Of a stretch of DNA of 64,000 nucleotides, positions 8,203-17,600 are shown piece after piece. The position numbers and the translations under genes were made by a program. Numbering within the stretch: the first letter of the stretch is position 1; each line of letters opens with the position of its first letter. Origin of the DNA: Niastella populi (GTDB lineage Bacteria > Bacteroidota > Bacteroidia > Chitinophagales > Chitinophagaceae); the NCBI RefSeq assembly GCF_002078015.1, contig NZ_LWBP01000189.1, positions 1 to 64,000 of the forward strand, read 5' to 3'. The notes under the pieces were generated by a model. The model searched no databases, had not been told where the DNA came from, and was given only the letters and a program-made list of their open reading frames with translations.

Positions 8203-9246
8203 TTAAAATTCCGCCCTCGCAGTCGGCCCGGTGCCCAGATCTGCAAAATCATTTTCAAGGAACTTATAATAAGCGGTGATGGCGATCATCGCGGCATTGT
8301 CGGTACAATATTGAAAGGCGGGGATGAACGTTTGCCATTTATACTTTTGGCCCATTTCGGTAAAGGCCTGGCGCAATCCGCTGTTGGCCGATACGCCGCC
8401 GGCGATACAGATCTGATCGATACCGGTAGTGCGGGCTGCGGCCTTTACTTTATTCAGCAAAATACTTACGATGCGGTGTTGAATGGAGGCGCAGATATCG
8501 GCCAGGTTCTCTTCTACAAATTTTGGATTGGCAGCCGTATGCTCCTGCAGAAAATAAAGGATGGCGGTTTTCAGTCCGCTAAAACTGAAGTTCAGTGCCG
8601 GCATCTGCGGTTCAGGGAATTTGAACCGGTTGGGGTCGCCGGTTTTGGCGTATTTGTCAATAAGCGGTCCGCCGGGGTACGGCAGTCCGAGCAGTTTGGC
8701 CGATTTATCAAAAGCTTCTCCTGCGGCATCGTCCATGGTTTCGCCAATCACTTTCAGCGAGAGCGGCGATTCGCACAAAACGATCTGGGTATGGCCCCCG
8801 CTTACGGTAAGGCAAAGGAACGGGAATTCGGGCCGGGGATCTTCAATGAGGTTGGCTAGCACGTGTGCCTGCATGTGATGTACGCCAATCAGCGGCACAT
8901 TGAGCGCCAGCGCCAGCGATTTCGCAAACTGGGCGCCTACCAGCAGGGAACCAATAAGACCGGGCGCCTGGGTAAAAGCCACCGCATTTACCGATTGCAG
9001 CATGGTGTTCACAGATGCATCGTTCACATATTCGCCTGCCTGCACGGCCGCTTTTTGCAGGGCGGCATGCACTACCGGTACAATGTTTTGCATATGCGCA
9101 CGGGAAGCCAGTTCGGGCACCACGCCGCCGTATTGTTCATGTACGGTTTGGTTGGCTATAAAATTCGAAAGAATGTCCCCGTCGCGGATGACAGCGGCGG
9201 ATGTTTCGTCGCAGGAAGACTCGATTGCTAAGATGGTAATACTCAC
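8203..9246 (-). CDS. tsaD: tRNA t6A37 threonylcarbamoyltransferase TsaD
   Basis: A 347-residue ASKHA-fold enzyme that transfers threonylcarbamoyl from TC-AMP to A37 of ANN-decoding tRNAs, working with TsaB/TsaE. The N-terminus ITILAIESSCDETS is diagnostic. Metal ligands are visible in VHHMQAH (H124 and H128). The phosphate and GGHT loop (TVSGGHTQIV) and C-terminal segment (CTDNAAMIA) are present. The start is GTG at 9246, fixed by the conserved N-terminus. TATATTTG, a -7-like box, lies at 9251-9258 on the minus strand only 4 nt before the start, which would imply a nearly leaderless message; the match may be chance. Confidence 0.97.
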   Translation of the reverse strand: MSITILAIESSCDETSAAVIRDGDILSNFIANQTVHEQYGGVVPELASRAHMQNIVPVVHAALQKAAVQAGEYVNDASVNTMLQSVNAVAFTQAPGLIGSLLVGAQFAKSLALALNVPLIGVHHMQAHVLANLIEDPRPEFPFLCLTVSGGHTQIVLCESPLSLKVIGETMDDAAGEAFDKSAKLLGLPYPGGPLIDKYAKTGDPNRFKFPEPQMPALNFSFSGLKTAILYFLQEHTAANPKFVEENLADICASIQHRIVSILLNKVKAAARTTGIDQICIAGGVSANSGLRQAFTEMGQKYKWQTFIPAFQYCTDNAAMIAITAYYKFLENDFADLGTGPTARAEF

Positions 9247-9299
9247 ACCACAAATATAGTTACTGTAAAGAATTATTGGTGTTGCGTACTCCTATTGAA

Positions 9300-9474
9300 C
9301 AGTTTTTGGTTTATGGTTTGTTGTTTGTGGTTGCTGCCGCGCTTTGAGAAGTGTTTATAATTTTTCAGATCACTTAATTTCAGGAATGGCCGGGAGGTTC
9401 CGGATAACAGCGACTGTTCGCATAAAGAACCACAAACCATAAACCACAAACCACAAACAACAAACAACAAACTG
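9300..9474. repeat. Intergenic arm-core-arm element F
   Basis: The left arm has GGTTTATGG, GTTTGTTG and TTTGTGG words and ends in GGTTGCTGCC; the right arm has ACCATAA, ACCACAA and ACAACAA words. The core carries CTGTTCGCATAAAGAAC, related to elements D and E. The left-arm boundary is the same 24 bp found inside valS at 46747-46770. The element lies between tsaD and the downstream permease gene. Confidence 0.8.
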
Positions 9475-9524
9475 ATACCTATAGCTCTATAAAGTTCAAT
9501 ACAGGCTGAAGTTTTTTCTGGTTA

Positions 9525-10775
9525 TTATTTGCTTCTGATAGCTACTACCGGATCCATTTTAGCTGCAATCGATGCAGGTATAATACCCGCCAGTACGCCG
9601 ACGATGATACAAATGGAAATGGCGAGTATCAGTATGTTGGGAGCTATGAATACCGCAAACCCAAAAATGGCTTTGGAGGCCAGGGTGAGCAGGAACACGA
9701 TCGAAAGACCCATCAATCCGCCCATAATACAAAGGAAAGCGCTTTCGAGCAGGAATTCGGTAAGAATGACGGAGCGTTTGGCGCCGATGGCTTTTTTCAG
9801 CCCTATTTGCGAAGTGCGTTCGCGAACGGTTACGAACATGATATTGGCCACGCCAAACATGCCCACCACGAGTGAAAGAATGGCAATGGCCCAGCCGCCT
9901 TTGTTGATGCCGCCAAAAATTTCGCTGGCGAAACTGCTGAAGGCGTCGATATCGTTCAGTGCAAAATCGTCTTCCTCTGTAGGTTTCAGTTTGCGTATGG
10001 AACGCATGGCGCCGGTAAGTTCATCGCGCAGCTGTTCCATGGCCACCGATTCGCCGCCCTGCACCATGATGATGGGGTTGGCGTTCTTTTCACGGAACAT
10101 TTCCCGCATAAAACCCAGGGGCATCAGGATGCAGTTATCGTATTCCCAGCCGTTCACAATGCTTTTGCCCTGTTTTTTGATCAATCCCACCACCTGGGCG
10201 CGTTTGCCCGATTTCAGGATGATGGTTTTGCCCAGTGCTTTTTCCGCTTTGCCAAACAGGGTTTCGGCAATGGCATAACCCATTACCACCACGTTGGCCG
10301 AAAAGTCGTAATCGGCCGGCTGCAGGTAACGGCCCAGTTCAATATCTATCGGTTGAATTTTTACAAATTCTTCAGTTATGCCGTAATAATTGACGTTGTT
10401 GATGACGTCGTCGTCGAAGCCCACATAGCTGTTATTGCTGATATTGAAGGCTACATTGGTGGCTGCCGGCACTTTCTGTTTAATCAGTTGCATTTCCTCG
10501 TAGGTAGGGGCGGGGCGTTTTACATAACGCCACCAGGGATAGTCGGGACCGCCGGCATATACCCATTTATCGATGTAAACGGTATTGGTGCCAAGGGCCT
10601 TGATGTCTTTTTGTACCTGGTATTCGAGACTGTCTACCGTTGCCAGCACGCTGATGATACAAAAAATGCCAAAGGCCACCCCGGTCAATGAGAGCAAGGT
10701 GCGAATTTTATGGCTTTTGAATTCCTGCCATGTTAAGTTGAGGCTACTGCCCAGTATTTCCAATACGCGGCGCAT
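9525..10775 (-). CDS. MacB/FtsX-type ABC transporter permease
   Basis: A 416-residue inner-membrane permease with the MacB core fold: a first transmembrane helix near 25-45 (LLSLTGVAFGIFCIISVL), a large periplasmic domain (about 50-285), and three C-terminal helices in the FtsX domain (about 300-410; the motif VRERTSQIGLKKAIGA is typical). ATG 10775 is chosen since it starts MRRVLEILGSS, the usual N-terminus; the frame upstream lacks domain character. No ATPase gene is adjacent, so the partner is elsewhere. These permeases drive mechanotransmission for export or lipoprotein release; the substrate cannot be told. Confidence 0.9.
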   Translation of the reverse strand: MRRVLEILGSSLNLTWQEFKSHKIRTLLSLTGVAFGIFCIISVLATVDSLEYQVQKDIKALGTNTVYIDKWVYAGGPDYPWWRYVKRPAPTYEEMQLIKQKVPAATNVAFNISNNSYVGFDDDVINNVNYYGITEEFVKIQPIDIELGRYLQPADYDFSANVVVMGYAIAETLFGKAEKALGKTIILKSGKRAQVVGLIKKQGKSIVNGWEYDNCILMPLGFMREMFREKNANPIIMVQGGESVAMEQLRDELTGAMRSIRKLKPTEEDDFALNDIDAFSSFASEIFGGINKGGWAIAILSLVVGMFGVANIMFVTVRERTSQIGLKKAIGAKRSVILTEFLLESAFLCIMGGLMGLSIVFLLTLASKAIFGFAVFIAPNILILAISICIIVGVLAGIIPASIAAKMDPVVAIRSK

Positions 10776-11000
10776 GGAGTAAATATAATATGAAGCCGCT
10801 GATACGCCAAAAGCCTGTGTGTTAAATGGTAATGCCGGCTGAAGAGGGGCAAGTATTATTTGTTTGGCACATTTCAAAATGTTCGATCGATGTTCTGTTC
10901 AAATAAGTTAATTTTATAATGCATTTCTTTCCTCCCATCCCCATGATAATTGTTTGAACGTGGCAAAAGTTTATTCTTCACCGTCTTAAAACACATAATC

Positions 11001-11393
11001 ATGAAACCAGCAGATGTTGAGCAACAATCCCTGTATGAACGCCTTGGTGGAACAAAAGGGATCCACGATCTGGTTGACGAAATAGTTGAAGCCCATATGA
11101 GCAATCCGGTTATTAAGGCGCGGTTTCTTCCCTACAAAGACAAACCCGATCAGCTAATCCAGATCAAAAAACATGTTGTTGATTTTTTTGATGCAGGAAG
11201 CGGCGGGCCTGCGGTTTATACGGGAAGGGATATGCCGACAACTCATCGTGGAATGAATATCAATGAGGCGGAATATATGGCTACGATAGATGACATTTTG
11301 AAAGTGCTGACAGAACATGGAATAGATGAAGATACCCGTAAGGACGTGCTGGCCATTTTGTATTCGTTGAAGGAAGGGATCCTGAGGCAATAA
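11001..11393 (+). CDS. Truncated haemoglobin
   Basis: A 130-residue globin of the 2-on-2 truncated type, probably group I. The pattern SLYERLGGTKGIHDLVDEIV near the start, the region around KKHVVDFF (proximal histidine neighbourhood near 57) and GRDMPTTHRGMNINEAEY fit the family, which binds haem and handles O2 or NO. ATG 11001 is preferred over an upstream ATG at 10950 because the family N-terminus begins here. It is a single gene followed by a strong terminator. The role is not shown by context. Confidence 0.88.
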   Translation: MKPADVEQQSLYERLGGTKGIHDLVDEIVEAHMSNPVIKARFLPYKDKPDQLIQIKKHVVDFFDAGSGGPAVYTGRDMPTTHRGMNINEAEYMATIDDILKVLTEHGIDEDTRKDVLAILYSLKEGILRQ

Positions 11394-11409
11394 GAGATTT
11401 GAAAAAGTA

Positions 11410-11456
11410 AACCGGAGCAGGCGGGATTTCTCACAGCTGCCTGCTCCGGTTTTTTA
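11410..11456. terminator. Terminator after truncated haemoglobin
   Basis: AACCGGAGCAGGC (11410-11422) and GCCTGCTCCGGTT (11439-11451) form a perfect 13-bp stem followed by TTTTTA, 16 bp after the haemoglobin stop. It may work in both directions, since the convergent epimerase gene ends at 11515. Confidence 0.9.
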
Positions 11457-11514
11457 TATAAGGTTTGCACCGGGCGGCTGAAAATATTGCCCGGTTTGCT
11501 TTGCAAATTGTCAT

Positions 11515-12384
11515 CTAATACAATGTCACTGTCCAGGTGCGCGTAAACGACTCTTCCGGTTCCAGCTTGTTGATCCCTTCTTTCTCACTCAATTGTTGAT
11601 TTGTGTTTACGCTGTCGGCAATGCCGCACCAGGGTTCTATACATACAAAATCGGCGTTTTTGGCGGCCCAGATGCCGAGGAACGGAAATCCGGGATAGTC
11701 GAACCGGAAACCGTGCGGTGTTTTGTTTGAACCCAGGGTGACGATGGTAGAGGCCATGCTTTTCAATACGAGCGCATCTTTCTGAAACAGGTCTTTGCTC
11801 AGGTTCAGCCGGTTGGTATTTTCAAGCAGGGGAATGGGCGATTGTTCAATCAGTCCATCAGCAGAAATAGGCCAGCGCGGCGTTGTTTCGGTTTGGTTGA
11901 ACTGTAAATAATAGTCGGTATACCCGGTGCCGGGTGCCAGCGGTAATTTAAAAGCGGGGTGGGCACCTACGGAAAAGTACATCATTTCCCTGCCGGTATT
12001 CACTACCTCACAGGCAACTGCCAGCGAGTTTTCGAACAACGTGTACCGGAGGCGGAACTCAAAAGTAAAGGGAAAAACAGCAAGCGTATCGGCATCGCTG
12101 CGAAGCAGGAAAGTAATGGTATCGGCGCTATGTTCTTCCACTGCAAACTGTTTGTCGCGGGCAAATCCATGCCGCGGCAACTGGTACAACTGGCCGTTGT
12201 GGATGTAGGTATTATTTTTTAATGTTCCTACTATCGGGAACAATACCGGCGAATGTTTGCCCCACACTGCGGGATCGCCATGCCACATGTAATCGAGTTG
12301 ATTTTCTTTATGTACCAGGCTGGTCAATTCGGCGCCTTTGGCATTGATAACTGCTTTGATCTGTGTGTTTTCTATGGTAAACAT
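11515..12384 (-). CDS. Aldose 1-epimerase family protein
   Basis: A 289-residue galactose-mutarotase-like protein, closest by eye to the LacX/YeaD branch. Conserved features include AELTSLVHK near the start, a WHGDPAVWGKHSPVLFPIVG stretch, the RHGFARD motif with a likely catalytic His, and VGAHPAFKLP followed by a C-terminal CIEPWCG. These enzymes interconvert sugar anomers in the cytoplasm or bind hexose-6-phosphates. The start at 12384 is preferred; an ATG five codons upstream is possible. It is divergent from mgtC with only 39 bp between, so the promoters overlap. Confidence 0.85.
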   Translation of the reverse strand: MFTIENTQIKAVINAKGAELTSLVHKENQLDYMWHGDPAVWGKHSPVLFPIVGTLKNNTYIHNGQLYQLPRHGFARDKQFAVEEHSADTITFLLRSDADTLAVFPFTFEFRLRYTLFENSLAVACEVVNTGREMMYFSVGAHPAFKLPLAPGTGYTDYYLQFNQTETTPRWPISADGLIEQSPIPLLENTNRLNLSKDLFQKDALVLKSMASTIVTLGSNKTPHGFRFDYPGFPFLGIWAAKNADFVCIEPWCGIADSVNTNQQLSEKEGINKLEPEESFTRTWTVTLY

Positions 12385-12423
12385 ACTGCCAAGATACATA
12401 AGAAGTAAAAACCAACAACCAAA

Positions 12424-13056
12424 ATGGATACAGTAGATATTATATCCAAATTGCTAAGCGCCGTTATAATAGGCGGCATCATCGGCGCCGAAAGGGAATA
12501 CCACAATAAATCGGCCGGATTGAGAACCCTGATGCTGATCTGTCTGGGGTCAACCCTGTTCACTATATTTTCCATGGAAATTGGCAGGGAAAGTTCGCCC
12601 GACCGGATCGCCGGCGGTATTGTTGCCGGTATCGGTTTTGTGGGCGCAGGGGTGATCTTTATGGGCGGTACCGGAATTAACGGTGTTACCACGGCGGCTA
12701 CCATTTGGGTAACGGCCGCGCTGGGTATGGGGGTGGGCGCGGGTCACCAGTACGCATCCCTTATAGGTTGTGTTATTCTGGTAGGTATACTACAGGCGTT
12801 TACCATTATTGAAGCCTTGATGGAGCGGTTAAACAGTTCTCACACCTATAAGATTACCTGTGCGTACCATGACAGGGTATTTGAACAATACGAAACCCTG
12901 ATGAAACAGCACCGGTTGAAATTTATCAGGGGGCCGCAATGCCGCGATCGTCAAACTGCATCAACCACCTGGGAGGCGCAGGGGTCAAAGAAAGCCCATG
13001 ATGCGTTTATTCACCAGATGCTGGCCGATGAATCGGTGCTGAAGTTTGAATTCTAA
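12424..13056 (+). CDS. MgtC/SapB family membrane protein
   Basis: A 210-residue protein with about four to five transmembrane helices in the first 135 residues and a soluble C-terminal part. The N-terminal pattern IIGGIIGAEREYHNKSAGLR and GIGFVGAGVIFMGG are the conserved MgtC/SapB signatures. The family is linked to magnesium limitation and, in pathogens, to inhibition of the F-type ATPase; the role in free-living Bacteroidota is unclear. It stands alone, divergent from the epimerase gene, with a repeat element downstream. Confidence 0.9.
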   Translation: MDTVDIISKLLSAVIIGGIIGAEREYHNKSAGLRTLMLICLGSTLFTIFSMEIGRESSPDRIAGGIVAGIGFVGAGVIFMGGTGINGVTTAATIWVTAALGMGVGAGHQYASLIGCVILVGILQAFTIIEALMERLNSSHTYKITCAYHDRVFEQYETLMKQHRLKFIRGPQCRDRQTASTTWEAQGSKKAHDAFIHQMLADESVLKFEF

Positions 13057-13081
13057 TCCCGGCTGAAGTCGGGACAAGTCG

Positions 13082-13214
13082 TGATGATACGATAATGTGA
13101 TAATTCGATAATTCTTTCATTGCGGGCAGTTCCTATTATCATCAGGCCCACGCGTATGCATTCTCAAAATTGTATTCCATTATCACATTAGCAAATTATC
13201 ACATTATCACATTG
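13082..13214. repeat. Intergenic arm-core-arm element H
   Basis: The left arm is built of GATAATGTGATAATTCG-type words and the right arm of ATTATCACATTAGC words, its approximate reverse complement. The core has CACGCGTATGCATTCTC and then TTGTATTCCATTATCAC. The same order, with changes, is seen in element I (39354-39501), and the second part in element J (47440-47593). The right arm ends 13 bp before the TACCTTTG promoter box of prfC. Confidence 0.8.
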
Positions 13215-13226
13215 GCGTTTTAGCGT

Positions 13227-13234
13227 TACCTTTG
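13227..13234 (+). promoter_or_regulatory. -7 box of prfC promoter
   Basis: TACCTTTG matches the Bacteroidota -7 consensus exactly and lies 47 bp before the prfC ATG. No TTTG is found at the usual 19-21 bp upstream, where the arm of element H sits instead. A 13-codon frame starts at 13244 after the box and ends in a TGA overlapping the prfC start, which could act as a leader. Confidence 0.6.
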
Positions 13235-13281
13235 CGCGGCTAAATGGCTATTGCCAGGAAGGCACAACTCGATATAAAACA

Positions 13282-14877
13282 ATGAAATACAACAACGAAA
13301 TTCATAAACGACGCACTTTTGCCATTATCTCGCACCCCGATGCCGGTAAAACCACCCTTACCGAGAAGTTCCTGCTGTTCGGTGGCGCCATTCAAACGGC
13401 CGGCGCGGTAAAAAGCAACAAGATCAAAAAACACGCTACCAGTGACTTTATGGAAATTGAGCGCCAGCGTGGTATCTCGGTAGCTACGTCGGTGATGAGC
13501 TTTGAATATAAAAATATTTTAATTAACCTGCTCGATACCCCTGGTCACAAGGACTTTGCGGAAGATACTTACCGCACCCTTACGGCCGTGGACAGCGTTA
13601 TTCTGGTGGTTGACAGCGTGAACGGGGTCGAGGACCAAACCCGCCGCCTGATGGAGGTTTGCCGTATGCGCGATACCCCGGTGATCGTGTTCATCAACAA
13701 AATGGACCGCGATGGCAAGAACCGGTTCGACCTGCTGGAAGAGATCGAAAATGAACTGAAGATCTCCCTGCACCCGATGACCTGGCCTATCAACAGCGGT
13801 AAAGACTTTAAGGGCGTTTACAACCTGCACGATAAAAACCTGTTGCTGTTCACCGCCAATACCAAGGCGGCCGATGATGATGTGGTGCAGATCTCTGACC
13901 TCAGCCTGCCCCTGCTCGACGAAAAAGTAGGCGACAAAGACGCCTCTATTTTACGTGAAGATGCCGAGCTGATCGAAGGCGTTTATGGCGAACTGCCCGT
14001 GAACGACTACCTGTCGGGTAAGGTGGCGCCCGTTTTCTTTGGCAGCGCCATCAATAACTTCGGGGTAAAGGAAATGCTCGATACCTTCATTCGCATTGCA
14101 CCGGTGCCCCGCCCGCGCGCCACTTCGGTTCGGGATGTGCCGCCAACGGAAGACAAGTTCTCCGGTTTCATTTTCAAGATCCACGCCAACCTCGATCCCA
14201 AACACCGCGACCGCATTGCCTTTTTGCGGGTGTGCAGCGGTAAGTTCGAGCGGAACAAATACTTCCACCACGTGCGCCTCGATAAAGATGTGCGTTTCAG
14301 CAACCCATATACCTTCATGGCCCGCGATAAGGATGTAATTGAAGAAGCATATGCCGGCGATGTGGTTGGTTTGTTCGATACCGGAAACTTCAAGATCGGT
14401 GATACATTAACGGAGGGCGAGAATTTCTTCTTTACCGGCATTCCGTCGTTCTCTCCTGAAATATTTAAAGAGGTGATCAACAAAGACCCGATGAAAACCA
14501 AACAATTGGAGAAGGGACTTTTACAGTTGACCGATGAAGGGGTGGCCCAGTTGTTCACCCAGTTTGGCGGCAATAAAAAGATCATCGGCTGCGTAGGCGA
14601 CCTGCAGTTTGAAGTGATTCAGTACCGCCTGTTGCAGGAATACGGCGCTTCGTGCGAGTTCAGGGCACTACCTTATTTCAAGGCCTGCTGGATAACGGCC
14701 GCCGACCCCAAAAAGCTGGATGAGTTCACCCGTTTTAAATCGAATAACATCGCTACCGATAAAGACGGGCACCTGGTTTACCTGGCCCAAAGCGAATGGT
14801 TCCTGAATACCGAGCGAACAAACAATCCTGATATCGAGTTTCACTTTACGAGTGAGATACATAAAGAGGCAGTATAA
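13282..14877 (+). CDS. prfC: Peptide chain release factor 3
   Basis: A 531-residue translational GTPase. The G1 loop is [13 protein letters not shown]-like (SHPDAGKTT near residue 18), the switch region [12 protein letters not shown]3 DTPGHKDF, and G4 NKMDRD. Domain II and the RF3 C-terminal domain (for example [19 protein letters not shown]) follow. RF3 removes RF1/RF2 from the ribosome after termination and aids post-peptidyl quality control. Length is normal for RF3 and shorter than EF-G, which rules out the latter. Start ATG 13282 is followed directly by the family N-terminus. Confidence 0.97.
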   Translation: MKYNNEIHKRRTFAIISHPDAGKTTLTEKFLLFGGAIQTAGAVKSNKIKKHATSDFMEIERQRGISVATSVMSFEYKNILINLLDTPGHKDFAEDTYRTLTAVDSVILVVDSVNGVEDQTRRLMEVCRMRDTPVIVFINKMDRDGKNRFDLLEEIENELKISLHPMTWPINSGKDFKGVYNLHDKNLLLFTANTKAADDDVVQISDLSLPLLDEKVGDKDASILREDAELIEGVYGELPVNDYLSGKVAPVFFGSAINNFGVKEMLDTFIRIAPVPRPRATSVRDVPPTEDKFSGFIFKIHANLDPKHRDRIAFLRVCSGKFERNKYFHHVRLDKDVRFSNPYTFMARDKDVIEEAYAGDVVGLFDTGNFKIGDTLTEGENFFFTGIPSFSPEIFKEVINKDPMKTKQLEKGLLQLTDEGVAQLFTQFGGNKKIIGCVGDLQFEVIQYRLLQEYGASCEFRALPYFKACWITAADPKKLDEFTRFKSNNIATDKDGHLVYLAQSEWFLNTERTNNPDIEFHFTSEIHKEAV

Positions 14878-14975
14878 GGTTTGTGGTTTGTTGTTTGTAG
14901 TTTGTCGTTGGGGCTCCTGGTTTTGCAGGGACAGTTTATTGTAACCACAAACCTTAAACTACAAACCACAAACAT
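14877..14975. repeat. Intergenic arm-core-arm element G
   Basis: The left arm reads TTTGTGG, TTTGTTG, TTTGTAG; the right arm ACCACAA, ACCTTAA, ACTACAA, ACCACAA. The core is short (about 40 bp) and not clearly like D, E or F. It fills the gap between the prfC stop and the acetyltransferase start, so the latter's promoter would have to lie inside it or the genes be cotranscribed. Confidence 0.75.
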
Positions 14976-14980
14976 CTGAC

Positions 14981-16003
14981 ATGGTTATTTTTGAAACAGT
15001 GCGCTTAATTATACGTCAATATACACTTGCCGATGAAGAGAATTTTTTCCGCCTGAATGGCGACCCGGAGGTAATGAAGTACATCCGCGAGCCCAAGGGC
15101 CGGCAGGAATGTACTATCTTTTTAAAGCGGAACCTTTCTTTCTATGAGCAAAACCCGCTGATGGGCCGCTGGGCCATGATCGAAAAAGCATCCGGTGCAT
15201 TTGTTGGTTCCTTTGCCATTATTCCCGTTGAAACAACCGATCGCAGCCGCCATACAGAAATACAATTGGGCTATGCCTTATTAAAAGAACACTGGGGCAG
15301 GGGGTATGCAACTGAATCAACCCGGGCGGGGCGGCAGTATGCCTTCGACATCATGAAGCTGCCGGTGATCGTTGCCATTACAGAAACCGCCAACCTCGCT
15401 TCGCAAAAAGTATTGCTTCGAAGCGGTTTCATTCAACAGGCCAATATTCACGAAGGCAATAAACCGCTTTGTTATTTTACCAGCCGCAATCCTAACGTAA
15501 TAGAAACGGAACGGCTTCATTTATTTCCACTTACATTAGCTCAACTTGAATTATACCTGAAAGGGAATGACGGGTTGGAAAAAGAATTGGGGCTAACGCC
15601 GTTCGGCCGCACCGTTGCACCGCAGGTAAGGGATATGGTTACAAAGTTCACGCTGCCGAAGATCTATGAAGCCATGCCGGAAGATTACCTCTTCTATACA
15701 TTCTGGCTGGTAGTTGACAAACAAAGCAGGGTGATTGTGGCGGAGATGGGTTTCAAAGGGCCGCCCGTTGATGGGGGCAGGGTAGAGATCGGGTATGGCA
15801 CCATGCCGGCCATGCAAAGCAAAGGGTATATGACCGAAGCGGTAAATGGCATGTTGCAATGGACCGCTGGCCGCAGGGATATTAGACTGGTACTCGCAGA
15901 AACACATGCAAGCAATGTTCCTTCAATAAGAGTTGTCGAGAAGAACGGATTCATACCGCTCACCAAACAGGGTGAAATGATATGGTGGAAAAAGATCGTA
16001 TGA
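14981..16003 (+). CDS. Tandem GNAT acetyltransferase
   Basis: A 340-residue protein made of two GNAT (RimJ/RimL-like) domains in one chain. The first (about 1-165) has the acetyl-CoA loop HWGRGYATE and the C-terminal SQKVLLRSGF. The second (about 168-340) starts NVIETERLHLFPL and has QSKGYMTEAV with VPSIRVVEKNGF. Both loops look intact though the second is less canonical. RimJ/L-type enzymes acetylate protein N-termini, amino groups of small molecules or drugs; the substrate is not told by context. No operon partner is evident, as element G separates it from prfC. Confidence 0.85.
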   Translation: MVIFETVRLIIRQYTLADEENFFRLNGDPEVMKYIREPKGRQECTIFLKRNLSFYEQNPLMGRWAMIEKASGAFVGSFAIIPVETTDRSRHTEIQLGYALLKEHWGRGYATESTRAGRQYAFDIMKLPVIVAITETANLASQKVLLRSGFIQQANIHEGNKPLCYFTSRNPNVIETERLHLFPLTLAQLELYLKGNDGLEKELGLTPFGRTVAPQVRDMVTKFTLPKIYEAMPEDYLFYTFWLVVDKQSRVIVAEMGFKGPPVDGGRVEIGYGTMPAMQSKGYMTEAVNGMLQWTAGRRDIRLVLAETHASNVPSIRVVEKNGFIPLTKQGEMIWWKKIV

Positions 16004-16008
16004 AATGC

Positions 16009-16190
16009 AAAAGGGAAATGCAAATGTCGAATATCGAATGTTCAATATTGAATGTCGAAGTTAATACAGCCAATCCGTTTTTTACTTCGACATTGTATTC
16101 AACTTCCTAATTCTTCATTTTTAATTTCTCATTTCTCATTTCCCTCACTTCGACATTCGACATTCAGCATTCAATATTCAGCATTCGATA
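16009..16190. repeat. Intergenic arm-core-arm element N
   Basis: The left arm has ATGTCGAAT, ATCGAATGTTC and AATATTGAATG words; the right arm has TTCGACATTC, AGCATTCAATATT and GCATTCGATA words, its reverse complement in style. The core includes ACATTGTATTCAACTTCC and a run of TTTCTCATTTC words. It lies between two convergent genes and its right end touches the purB stop codon. Confidence 0.75.
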
Positions 16191-16193
16191 TTT

Positions 16194-17540
16194 TTAAAAC
16201 TCAGGATTCACCCCTGTATAATTCTGCGGAGTTATCTTCTTCAGCTCTTTCTTCACGGCCGATGAAACTTTCAGTCCGTCGATAAACTCGTGCATGCTTT
16301 CCTGGTTGATGCCGTTTTTACCGCGCGTGAGTTCTTTCAGCGCTTCGTAAGGCTGCGGATAATTTTCGCGGCGCAAGATGGTTTGAATGGCTTCAGCCAC
16401 TACCGCCCAGTTATTTTCAAGGTCGGTATTGATGGCGTTACTGTTAAGCACCAGTTTGCCAAGGCCTTTTTCTATTGATTTCAATGCGAGAATGATATGA
16501 GCGAACGGAACGCCGATGTTACGCAGAACGGTTGAATCGGTAAGGTCGCGTTGCAGGCGGCTCACCGGTAATTTGGCGGCGAGGTGCTCAAGCAATGCAT
16601 TGGCGATACCCAGGTTGCCTTCGGCATTTTCAAAATCGATGGGGTTTACTTTATGCGGCATGGCGCTGGAACCTATTTCACCCTTCACGGTCTTTTGCTT
16701 GAAATACTCCATGGAAATATAGGTCCACATATCGCGGCAAAGATCGATCAGGATGTTGTTGATGCGTTTCATGGCATCGAAATGCGCGGCGAGGTTATCG
16801 TAGTGTTCGATCTGTGTGGTGAACTGCTGGCGTTGCAAACCCAGCACGCCTTCTACGAAATCATTCCCGAACTGCACCCAGTCCTTTTCAGGAAATGCAA
16901 CGGCATGGGCATTGAAGTTACCGGTAGCGCCGCCGAATTTGGCGGTGACCGGCACATTGATCACCTGCTCAACCTGGTTGGTGATGCGTTCTACAAACAC
17001 CATGATCTCCTTGCCCAGCCGGGTGGGGCTGGCTGGTTGACCGTGAGTATGGGCCAGCATGGGAACTTCTTTCCATTCGGTAGCCAGCAGTTCCAGCTGC
17101 CGGTTGAAATTAAGCAGGGCAGGCAGGTATTCGTTTTCGATGGCATGTTTCCAGGAAAGCGGGATAGCCGTATTATTGATATCCTGGGAAGTTAAACCGA
17201 AGTGCACCCATTCCTGGATGTTTTCGGCTTCCATGGCGGCTAATTTTTCTTTAAGAAAATATTCTACGGCCTTTACGTCGTGGTTGGTGATCTTTTCTGT
17301 GTCCTTTATCTTTTGGGCGTTCTCTAATGTGAAATTCTCACAGATATCCTGCAGGCCTTTTTTTTGGGCGGCGCTGAGGGCGAAGAATTTTTTATCGGCC
17401 AGGAACCGCAAATACTCTACTTCTACCAGTACCCGGTATTTAATGAGGGCGAACTCTGAAAAATAATCGTCTAAGTGCTGAACCTGATGACGATAGCGTC
17501 CGTCTACAGGTGAAATGGCCGTAAGTGCGTTTAGTTCCAT
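16194..17540 (-). CDS. purB: Adenylosuccinate lyase
   Basis: A 448-residue enzyme of the fumarase/aspartase superfamily that releases fumarate from SAICAR and adenylosuccinate in purine synthesis. Key features: HDVKAVEYFLKEK near the N-terminus, the TSQDIN segment, AHTHGQPASPT with the catalytic His, and the superfamily signature GSSAMPHKVNPIDFENAEGN. The longer E. coli-like subtype fits. ATG 17540 is used. Its promoter region is shared with the divergent mqnA gene. A -7 box TAATTTTG lies on the minus strand at 17587-17594. Confidence 0.97.
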   Translation of the reverse strand: MELNALTAISPVDGRYRHQVQHLDDYFSEFALIKYRVLVEVEYLRFLADKKFFALSAAQKKGLQDICENFTLENAQKIKDTEKITNHDVKAVEYFLKEKLAAMEAENIQEWVHFGLTSQDINNTAIPLSWKHAIENEYLPALLNFNRQLELLATEWKEVPMLAHTHGQPASPTRLGKEIMVFVERITNQVEQVINVPVTAKFGGATGNFNAHAVAFPEKDWVQFGNDFVEGVLGLQRQQFTTQIEHYDNLAAHFDAMKRINNILIDLCRDMWTYISMEYFKQKTVKGEIGSSAMPHKVNPIDFENAEGNLGIANALLEHLAAKLPVSRLQRDLTDSTVLRNIGVPFAHIILALKSIEKGLGKLVLNSNAINTDLENNWAVVAEAIQTILRRENYPQPYEALKELTRGKNGINQESMHEFIDGLKVSSAVKKELKKITPQNYTGVNPEF

Positions 17541-17549
17541 GAACAATTG

Positions 17550-17580
17550 TTGTTTATTGAGGCACGTCAGAGTACCTTTG
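17550..17580 (+). promoter_or_regulatory. Promoter of mqnA
   Basis: TTG at 17550-17552, a 20-bp spacer, and TACCTTTG at 17573-17580 agree with the Bacteroidota consensus. The predicted start of transcription, near 17587, excludes translation starts further upstream and supports the TTG start at 17601. Confidence 0.7.
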
Positions 17581-17586
17581 TGCCCG

Positions 17587-17594
17587 CAAAATTA
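17587..17594 (-). promoter_or_regulatory. -7 box of purB promoter
   Basis: TAATTTTG on the minus strand, 47 bp before the purB ATG, fits the -7 consensus. It lies within 20 bp of the opposite -7 box of mqnA, so the two genes probably have face-to-face overlapping promoters. No clear -33 box was found. Confidence 0.5.
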
Positions 17595-17600
17595 AATCAA

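Noticed and set aside
16584-17195. 203-codon frame antisense to purB
   Set aside because: It is the shadow of a conserved coding gene; no independent features.
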